NCBI GenBank assembly: GCA_020048595.1
Contig: JAIFMH010000254.1
Location: 1 to 12,984 of the forward strand
Reading direction: 5' to 3'
Source: Bacteroidota bacterium
Lineage (GTDB): Bacteria > Bacteroidota > Bacteroidia > Bacteroidales > UBA4417
DNA: 12,984 nucleotides
Below, in pieces: positions 7,243-12,984 of the stretch. The stretch's first letter is position 1. Every line of letters starts with the position of its first letter. A model generated the notes under the pieces. That model was given only the letters and a program-made list of their open reading frames with translations, was not told the DNA's origin and searched no databases. A program made the translations under genes and the position numbers.

Positions 7243-7269
7243 TTACAATAATTGAATACACTGCCTGAG

Positions 7270-8286
7270 CTACTTCATTTTATAATGTTCAAAATTATTT
7301 CGTGCAGCCAATTCTTTCAAACGCTCAGTTAACTCATTACGTTTGGATTCACTCATCCCGGTAAAATTGTGTAAATACTGAATATCCATTTTAACTTGCT
7401 CGACATTCGTACATCCTAGCGTTGTTGTACTTACAGGGAGTGACCATGCAAAATGAAGTGCATCTTCGAAACTAATTAATTCAGGAATTACTGATTCCCT
7501 CTTCTCTCCGCTCGTTCCTCCCCATTTGATTGGAACTCCAGTTAAACCACCACCGCCGAGAATTTTCATCCCGATAACACCAACATTTTTTTCAACTGCC
7601 TTCGGCAGAACATTCAGTACGAAACTTTTTCGCAACGGATCTACAGGATTTACCGGGCACATCATGGCTTCTATCTCCGGTAGATTTTTATCGAGCAAGT
7701 AATTATTCGCGTCGGGATCAAAATGTCCGCTGAAACCAATATGTTTAATCATGCCCTGTTCTTTCGCTTTCAACATCGCATCGAGAACTCCATTTTTTAA
7801 CCGATTATCAACATCCTCCGTTGATGTAATATTGTGCATAAGATATACGTCAAGATAATTTGTATTCAACTCTTTCAAAGAGGTTTCAAGATTACGATTC
7901 AAATCATCCGCATTTTTTGCCTCTGACTTTGAAAGAAGAATGATTTCCTTTCGGTATTTAGGTGTTAGAAATTTTCCCAACTCTGTTTCGCGTGAACCTC
8001 GACCATATGCCCGTGCGGTATCAAAAAAACGACATCCTACATTAATGGCAGTATCTATTAGAGCTTCAATTTCTTGATAAGTCCCTCCGGAAGAGCCGGT
8101 ACCCAATGTGAAAAGTGTTGCATCAAGACCTGTCTTTCCAAGTTTTCGAGTTGGTAAAATAGTGCTCCATTTGTCTTTAATATCAAAACCACTGATCGGT
8201 AGTGCCAGTGCGGCCATAAACATACCCGATAGTTTTATAATTTCTCTACGGTTAAGATCATTTCGAGATAGATTTATATCTTTCAT
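7270..8286 (-). CDS. Tat-signal aldo/keto reductase
   Basis: This 338-aa protein has the AKR barrel with all four catalytic residues: D89 and Y94 in FFDTARAYGRG, K120 in LLSKSEA and H151 in VYLMHN. FSGH (185-188) and the C-terminal GCTN (291-294) are in their usual places for NAD(P)H binding. The reaction would be reversible NAD(P)(H)-linked oxidation or reduction of a carbonyl, here perhaps of a sugar released by the neighbouring glycosidases. The N-terminus LNRREIIKLSG followed by MFMAALALPISG reads as a twin-arginine signal, so the protein may be exported folded with its cofactor. It does not carry the C-terminal ferredoxin-like Cys cluster some AKR homologues have. AAGGAG lies 6 nt before the ATG and fixes the start. 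It lies 24 nt after the NlpC/P60-fold gene and is likely in one operon with it and GH2. Confidence 0.9.
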   Translation of the reverse strand: MKDINLSRNDLNRREIIKLSGMFMAALALPISGFDIKDKWSTILPTRKLGKTGLDATLFTLGTGSSGGTYQEIEALIDTAINVGCRFFDTARAYGRGSRETELGKFLTPKYRKEIILLSKSEAKNADDLNRNLETSLKELNTNYLDVYLMHNITSTEDVDNRLKNGVLDAMLKAKEQGMIKHIGFSGHFDPDANNYLLDKNLPEIEAMMCPVNPVDPLRKSFVLNVLPKAVEKNVGVIGMKILGGGGLTGVPIKWGGTSGEKRESVIPELISFEDALHFAWSLPVSTTTLGCTNVEQVKMDIQYLHNFTGMSESKRNELTERLKELAARNNFEHYKMK

Positions 8287-8292
8287 TGTTCA

Positions 8293-8298
8293 CTCCTT
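8293..8298 (-). promoter_or_regulatory. Shine-Dalgarno of the aldo/keto reductase
   Basis: Minus-strand AAGGAG stands 6 nt before the ATG at 8286 within the 24-nt spacer after the preceding gene. It supports the start that includes the twin-arginine signal. Confidence 0.6.
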
Positions 8299-8310
8299 TT
8301 TGTTTTGAAT

Positions 8311-9738
8311 TTATTGAAGTTTAACAAATGTCATTTCTTTTTTTAACATATAATCAGGTAATTCAGGTGTGTATATGCAGCTTCGTCTAATAACAAATTC
8401 TTTCCCATCATCTCCCGTATATACATATCCATGAGTATCGAATACATAGGGTATGCCTTTGTATTCACCTATGTAAAGTTGACTGTGCGCCCCAGTGATT
8501 TGTATAGTAGTGCAAGGCTCATTCTTCATAATGGCCTGATATTGCGCTTCCTTACCCACATCAGGTTTAATACTGCCAGAATAATTATATGCTTTTAGCA
8601 GAGTACCATTGCCAGGAAGTGTAAATCCAAAACAACTGAATAAGTCCCTTAAAATGGTTGCATGATTCCTCCCGAACCAAGCTCCTGTGTAATCATAAAC
8701 TTGATCAAGAAGTTTGAACGTTTGTTTGAGAATATTCCTTTTCGTGTAGGGCAGAAATCCAATATTAACATCGGCATCCTTTTTTAGCCATCCCTTTTCA
8801 AAACTTAAGCTGGCATCACTTTTACGGAATGGAATCGAAATTTCAAATTGGTCATTAACTTTTGAATAGTTCAGACGATCCCCCATTCTAAGCCATCCTG
8901 AAAAATATTTGCATGCTGAATCGGAATAATATGGGACTGTTTCGCCGGTACAAATAATAAATTTTTTATCTGAAATACTTTTAGCAATTTGATTCTGTTT
9001 TGTTATCGCAATGTTTTCAGAATTGATCCACCCGTAACCTCTTTCCGTGAGAACGAACATGTATGCATCATCTTTTGAAGTGTGCAAGATTTGCAACGGG
9101 CTTGCTATGGGAACAACATCCAGATTGAACATATCCCATCTTGCTCTGCCAGTGTTTTCAATGGCAACATGTTCTGGCTTGGGAGTTGGGACAATTCGGA
9201 TTCTGCTATCGTGAACTGTAATGCCATGTTGAATATTTTTTATTTCACCTACTTTTTCAAGTCCCATGTTTTCTTCAAAGCTATTAATTTCCCAATCAGC
9301 ATAACCGATTCCCAAAATATTTCCATAATTCTTTTTCCTCAAATATTTTATCTGCGATTGAATCATTTCCTTTACAACTTGATTCAGTTGAGTCTGGCTT
9401 AGTGATGCAAGATCAGGTGGAATTGCTATCAACCCACACCAACTTTCTATTTGTTCTTTTATTTCAGTTCCCATACCATGTTCAAGTGCAGGAAGGTTTT
9501 TCATTTTTTCCTGAAAAGTTTTATTCTTTTGCAGTATCTCTGCAAGTGAAAGAATAACCCTATCAGGATTCTCTGTTCGAGCAATCCAGAAATCAGGTGT
9601 GCGCATTTCCGGTAATGTTCCGGGCAGCACATCAGGCGCCCTGCGATAGTGGCTTGGTTCTTTTTGTCCAAAGAGTGATAATGGAATAAGAAACCCAAGC
9701 ATCAAAACTAACGTTTTCACCTTGTTAATTCGTATCAT
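8311..9738 (-). CDS. Secreted NlpC/P60-fold protein with bacterial SH3 domains, catalytic Cys absent
   Basis: A signal peptide (1-24, ending SLFG-QK) precedes an N-terminal region (about 45-180) like that of SH3-bearing NlpC/P60 murein endopeptidases. Two SH3b-like modules follow, at about 195-245 (ends GYGWINSENIAI) and 262-325 (TGETVPYYSD, then FEKGWLKKDADVNIGFLPYTKRN), then an NlpC/P60 domain at about 335-440. In relatives the core reads Y-x-W-G-G…R-D-C-S…R-D-x-F…F-G-I-x-L-P-R-N-S. Here it is YDYTGAWFGRNHATILRDLF (348-367) and FGFTLPGNGT, so the nucleophilic Cys is His (H359). The catalytic His appears kept as H418 (GAHSQLYIGEYKG), while the usual F-H-N-x-W-G is FDTHGY (433-438). C369 is in the helix after the active site and is a poor substitute. 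A murein-stem binding or structural role is possible, and hydrolysis by a changed mechanism cannot be excluded. It starts 2 nt after the GH2 stop, which suggests translational coupling. Confidence 0.85.
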   Translation of the reverse strand: MIRINKVKTLVLMLGFLIPLSLFGQKEPSHYRRAPDVLPGTLPEMRTPDFWIARTENPDRVILSLAEILQKNKTFQEKMKNLPALEHGMGTEIKEQIESWCGLIAIPPDLASLSQTQLNQVVKEMIQSQIKYLRKKNYGNILGIGYADWEINSFEENMGLEKVGEIKNIQHGITVHDSRIRIVPTPKPEHVAIENTGRARWDMFNLDVVPIASPLQILHTSKDDAYMFVLTERGYGWINSENIAITKQNQIAKSISDKKFIICTGETVPYYSDSACKYFSGWLRMGDRLNYSKVNDQFEISIPFRKSDASLSFEKGWLKKDADVNIGFLPYTKRNILKQTFKLLDQVYDYTGAWFGRNHATILRDLFSCFGFTLPGNGTLLKAYNYSGSIKPDVGKEAQYQAIMKNEPCTTIQITGAHSQLYIGEYKGIPYVFDTHGYVYTGDDGKEFVIRRSCIYTPELPDYMLKKEMTFVKLQ

Positions 9739-9740
9739 GA

Positions 9741-12700
9741 TTATTTCACTTGAGTGGTTACGTTACATTCAATCAAATTCAAAAATAGTTTTTTTGCTAC
9801 AACAGAATTTAACTTGTCTGAAGCTAATCCCGGAACAATGCTGAGCGTTGAAAGAAATACTTTACCTTTTCCAACACCAATCCTGTTTAGAGCGCACAAT
9901 ATTTCTTTGGTATCCTGTGCACCGACTGATACAATCCATTCGGAAAACATTGTTTCAAGATTTAATCCGGAAATCAAAGAATTCTTATTGCCTGATGGAG
10001 TGCTATAGAAATGTTGGTATTCCCAGCTCATAGACTGTGCTTGTGGCAAACCTTCCAGATAGGGACTGTAGCCAACGAATTGACGGCCGGCGTTTCCCCG
10101 TTTAATGATACCGCCTCCTCTATAATAAGGAGGTCTGGTCTTCAGTTTTGAATTTATCTTTTCTGCAAAAATGTCTGCATTTTCAAGAACAATTAACGTG
10201 GCACCCTGACTGACACGTCCAAATACACTTTCTACAAGATTCTTGTCTAATTTGCCAGCCTCGTGATTGCCTATGATGATTACATCGGAATTGTCAGATC
10301 CTACCTGATATGAATCCGCTGCAATATTTCGTGAATTTTGCAAGAAACTCTTTACTATTCCATCAGATTCAATAACACTAATTTTGGATTTCGAACCTGT
10401 CCTGTTCATATAATCAACTGTAAATATTTCATCAAAGCCATCTGCTATTAGTTTGTTATTATTTAAAAGCTTGGCTTTCACTTTGTAATAACCTTCTAAC
10501 TCCAACGTAGGAAATTTTATTCCTTCTAATAATAGCTGCCCAAATTCTTCTTTACCGGCTACATTGACAATTGCTTCCTTAGTAAACACTACTTTTTTAT
10601 TAGGGTCTTCAAGTTCTATCGTAAGAGTATGTTTACCGCTTATATTTTTTTCATTGATAATAAAAAAATCTGCTATAGGTGAAGTACCTTTTGTTACAAC
10701 TTTATTTCTCAGCTTCACTGCTACATATAATGGCTGTGTGTAGTGTTGAAGAATAGAAGGATCTGCTGTTGGATTTCGGTAGACATCCACCACATCGGTT
10801 CGGGTGGATTCGGATCCCCATCCATTCATATTATAGGCATCAGCGATATTACTCATGCGAACGTTTTCAATACTCCGGCCATGGAAATAATGCAGATTTC
10901 TCCCCATGCTCAAGGTTAACACGTCAACAGATTTGTAAGCCGATCTGTAACCTGTTTCATCCAGAAAACGGTTATAATGATTAAACCAATCAATATGCTC
11001 TTGTTCGCGATAACCTGTAGCACCAATTTCTTTTAATTCATTTACGATTTTTTCTAGCCGTACCATTGTACCAAAAGCTCCCTCTTCACCAAAAAATATT
11101 AATTCGCTTTTATCAAGTCGGTACAGTGAATCTTGTGGTGTTGGTGCAGTGGGTGCATTTACTACTCCCCGCAGATAGAATTGGGGATTGTTATAATTAA
11201 CATCCACATAACCTGGATATGCATACCAGTGATGATGGTCCCACCATTTTCCATAATAAAGCTGTTCATCAAAGGGGCGCATATGAAGTTTGAACGGATC
11301 GTTTTTCATCACTTCATAATATGGTATTTGAACGTTACGTCCGCTGTTGTAAGTTATGATTCGCGATGGATCAAGATTGTAAACCATTTTCATATTTTTA
11401 ATATCATCCTCATCAGGAGGCTGTGTTGCTTCATTTTTCAAGTTGTAAATTAACATTGAAGGATAAGAGCGATCACGAATGATCATCCTGCGTAACTTTT
11501 CTTTTCGTAATTCAAGCGCCTGGGCATCAGGTCCGGTTATGTTATCTTCTTTATTTGGCATAACCCGGTAACCACCAGATTCTTCATATGTAAGCAATCC
11601 CATTTTATCAGATATTTCTATAACTTCCGGTTGACCAATAGCCCTATGCAGAAGCATCATATTCATGCCAAGCTCCACCTGTATCTCCATATCTCTTTTG
11701 ACCATTTCATCTGTGGGGAACATTCCATTTTTTGGCCACATGCCTCGTGTCATTGCCGCCATTATAAACACTCGTTTACCATTAAGGTAAAAGCGCTGGT
11801 CGCCATCTTTTTCCCCAATATCAAACCAACGAAACCCAAAGCGTTGGCTTTTACTGTCTTGCATTTTATTGCCTGAATATGAGGCGCGTGCATTGTAAAG
11901 AGTTGCTTCTTCCAGGTTACGGTACCCTGAAAGTTCCCAGAGTTTGGCCTTCGGTACCTTAGCTGTAAACTGGATTGTAGATCTTCCCGGCTCTATCTTC
12001 ATTTTTTTTTCTTCGTGCCAGAGAACCTCTGAAGGGGCTTTCGAAGGAAGAATATCCAGACCCAACGATCCATTCTGTTTCTCTTTTGTATCATTAAAAA
12101 GTGTAACAAACACTTTCACAGTTTTAGGGTCGGGTTGGTTTTGAACATATACATCCTCAACAACAACTTGGTCAGTTGCGCGGAGAATCACAGGACCAGT
12201 AATGCCTCCAAAGCCATGAACTGCAGGGATAAGATTTTTACCCCAACGCATAAGAATATTATCATTCCATGAAAAATTTCCAACGGGGTCTGTAATACGA
12301 ACATCAAGTTTGTTTTTAGCATTAAAGTTAATAGCATTTGTAATATTTACATCAAAAGGAGTATTACCAATTACATCATAGCCCACTAGTGTACCGTTGA
12401 CAAACACCTCTGCTCGCATATTAACTGACTCGAACCGGATAGTAATACGTTTACCTTTAAGTGCCGGATCTAATTCAAAAGTTGTACTCCACCATGAAAC
12501 ACCTACATAATTACCACCTGTATCGGGAATGGCACCTCCAATTGCGCCCCAATAGTGTTCTTCAACAGTACCGGGTACAGCAACGCTAAGCCTTTTCACT
12601 TCACTCAATCCATCCCAACCACAAGTTGGGAGATTTACAGGAAGCTTGGAAATATCAACAGGGGGAAGGTAGATGTCATCATCATACCAGAGTGCGGATT

Positions 12701-12824
12701 GATCCAACCAGAGTTTCCAGTCCGCACCGGATAGTTTTTTTTCCCATCGACCTAGTTGCGCAAAAGCACAACCAGTGAATATCATTATCAATAAGCTAAG
12801 TGTTATTATTTTTTTTGTATTCAT
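9741..12824 (-). CDS. Large secreted GH2-family glycosidase
   Basis: This 1027-aa protein has the GH2 plan. After a signal peptide (1-22; MIFTGCAFA-QLG) come an N-terminal extension, a jelly-roll sugar-binding domain (about 78-217, with FESVNMRAEVFVNGTLVG at 131-148), an Ig-like domain (about 220-335), and a barrel (about 340-650). Catalytic Glu are visible: E465 in YNLKNEAT as acid/base (usual S-x-G-N-E) and E580 in FFGEEGAFG as nucleophile (usual S-E-Y/F-G). DHHHWYAYPG (529-538) matches the D-x-H-x-Y-P-G loop near the active site. Residues about 700-805 form another sandwich, and about 812-1020 (DVIIIGNHEAG, GATLIVLENAD, GKGKVFLSTL) look like a flavodoxin or glutamine-amidotransferase-like alpha/beta domain, found in some large GH2 and GH42 enzymes. 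The linkage cut cannot be told (beta-galactoside, beta-glucuronide and others are all in GH2). FTGC is close to a lipobox, but cleavage before Q23 fits better. No strong SD is seen. Confidence 0.9.
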   Translation of the reverse strand: MNTKKIITLSLLIMIFTGCAFAQLGRWEKKLSGADWKLWLDQSALWYDDDIYLPPVDISKLPVNLPTCGWDGLSEVKRLSVAVPGTVEEHYWGAIGGAIPDTGGNYVGVSWWSTTFELDPALKGKRITIRFESVNMRAEVFVNGTLVGYDVIGNTPFDVNITNAINFNAKNKLDVRITDPVGNFSWNDNILMRWGKNLIPAVHGFGGITGPVILRATDQVVVEDVYVQNQPDPKTVKVFVTLFNDTKEKQNGSLGLDILPSKAPSEVLWHEEKKMKIEPGRSTIQFTAKVPKAKLWELSGYRNLEEATLYNARASYSGNKMQDSKSQRFGFRWFDIGEKDGDQRFYLNGKRVFIMAAMTRGMWPKNGMFPTDEMVKRDMEIQVELGMNMMLLHRAIGQPEVIEISDKMGLLTYEESGGYRVMPNKEDNITGPDAQALELRKEKLRRMIIRDRSYPSMLIYNLKNEATQPPDEDDIKNMKMVYNLDPSRIITYNSGRNVQIPYYEVMKNDPFKLHMRPFDEQLYYGKWWDHHHWYAYPGYVDVNYNNPQFYLRGVVNAPTAPTPQDSLYRLDKSELIFFGEEGAFGTMVRLEKIVNELKEIGATGYREQEHIDWFNHYNRFLDETGYRSAYKSVDVLTLSMGRNLHYFHGRSIENVRMSNIADAYNMNGWGSESTRTDVVDVYRNPTADPSILQHYTQPLYVAVKLRNKVVTKGTSPIADFFIINEKNISGKHTLTIELEDPNKKVVFTKEAIVNVAGKEEFGQLLLEGIKFPTLELEGYYKVKAKLLNNNKLIADGFDEIFTVDYMNRTGSKSKISVIESDGIVKSFLQNSRNIAADSYQVGSDNSDVIIIGNHEAGKLDKNLVESVFGRVSQGATLIVLENADIFAEKINSKLKTRPPYYRGGGIIKRGNAGRQFVGYSPYLEGLPQAQSMSWEYQHFYSTPSGNKNSLISGLNLETMFSEWIVSVGAQDTKEILCALNRIGVGKGKVFLSTLSIVPGLASDKLNSVVAKKLFLNLIECNVTTQVK

Positions 12825-12933
12825 AGCAATTTATCTCTTTCTGTTATTGGTTAGAAATCAATAAGTGCATTCAAAACTGGGAATTTTCAAGTTGCGCCTG
12901 ATAATGGCCCCAGCATATGGGATGTTTTTCGGT
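12825..12933. other. Upstream region of the GH2 gene
   Basis: These 109 nt hold the leader of GH2. The minus strand has AAAGAGAT about 10 nt before the ATG, a weak ribosome site. CCCA (12919-12922 complement) and TGGG around TATGC can form a 4-bp stem only. On the plus strand a T-run follows it, but there is no plus-strand gene to terminate. No clear promoter is seen. Confidence 0.4.
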
Positions 12934-12984
12934 TTACTCTGTTTTTATTAAAGCAAGAACGTATCTTTTCAGCCACTTAAAAAC
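12934..12984 (-). CDS. Possible 3' end of an upstream gene, cut by the window edge
   Basis: From the right edge one minus-strand frame reads VFKWLKRYVLALIKTE and stops with TAA at 12934. The mix of basic, aromatic and aliphatic residues would suit the last helix of a protein, and the position, 109 nt before GH2 in the same direction, suits the preceding gene. With only 16 codons visible it may equally be chance. Confidence 0.3.
   Translation of the reverse strand, partial: VFKWLKRYVLALIKTE

Larger units (their letters stand above)
6869..7269. other. 401-bp AT-rich intergenic region
   Basis: Besides the coding-like remnant at 7123-7242, two symmetric stretches are visible: AGAATTTTAAATTCT (6911-6925), a 7-bp palindrome around one base, flanked by GGGA (6901-6904) and TCCC (6924-6927) that extend it; and CTTTAC (7082-7087) facing GTAAAG (7101-7106) across 13 nt. 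Either could be an operator or an RNA hairpin, but neither matches a site I can name. As the longest gap between same-strand genes here, it is the likeliest place for an internal promoter driving the three-part gene, yet I cannot point to a convincing TTTG/TAnnTTTG pair. Confidence 0.6.

Noticed and set aside
12759..12824. Lipoprotein signal for the GH2 protein (FTGC)
   Set aside because: The -3 residue is Phe rather than Leu, Val or Ile, and a good signal peptidase I site (AFA before Q23) follows directly. A lipoprotein cannot be fully excluded.
12909..12922. Possible hairpin with T-run on the plus strand, CCCAGCATATGGG then TTTTT
   Set aside because: The stem is only 4-5 bp and there is no plus-strand gene upstream to terminate.
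1..12984. CRISPR array, tRNA, rRNA, integrase or transposase gene
   Set aside because: I found no regularly spaced direct repeats, no tRNA-like or rRNA-like sequence and no recombinase motif on either strand.

Overview
The window looks like a piece of a Bacteroidota chromosome. The DNA is AT-rich, and several signal peptides end in the phylum's usual small-residue-then-Gln pattern (…LFGQK, …TYGQP, …CAFAQ). Many secreted glycosidase-type proteins sit side by side, and some starts have AAGGAG-type ribosome sites. The phylum call is inference. The order cannot be fixed from this sequence, though a free-living polysaccharide degrader would fit.

Every gene I can support lies on the minus strand, so transcription runs from high to low coordinates. 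In that order: the possible last 16 codons of an upstream gene (12934-12984); a large GH2 glycosidase (9741-12824); a secreted NlpC/P60-fold protein with bacterial SH3 domains, starting 2 nt after the GH2 stop (8311-9738); a Tat-signal aldo/keto reductase 24 nt further on (7270-8286); a 401-bp gap holding a possible coding remnant (7123-7242); a three-part protein with a clan-A-like barrel and DUF4832-type sandwich, an SGNH-fold domain and a C-terminal sandwich (4097-6868); a 20-codon ORF with a perfect Shine-Dalgarno (4016-4078); a 140-bp non-coding inverted-repeat element (3841-3980); an alpha-glucuronidase-like secreted protein that I cannot place in a named family (1529-3760); a divergent GH27 protein (259-1479); and the first 65 codons of a Tat-exported protein cut by the left edge (1-195).

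Taken together this is part of an exported glycan-degradation locus, probably a polysaccharide utilisation locus or its accessory arm. No SusC/SusD pair, sulfatase, hybrid sensor or ECF sigma/anti-sigma pair is visible, so the substrate cannot be named. A beta-linkage-cleaving GH2, an alpha-galactoside-type GH27 and an alpha-glucuronidase-like protein together point to a branched, possibly uronic-acid-containing heteroglycan. That is inference only.

The most unusual feature is recurrent loss or change of catalytic residues in proteins that otherwise match their families. The NlpC/P60 domain has His where the catalytic Cys belongs. The SGNH domain has Thr for the nucleophilic Ser, no Asn in block III and Arg for the catalytic His. 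The GH27 keeps both catalytic Asp but lacks the family's usual active-site Cys residues and part of a loop. A cluster mixing intact glycosidases with two predicted pseudoenzyme domains is the best candidate here for undescribed biology. The 743-aa protein is the best candidate for an uncharacterised enzyme family.
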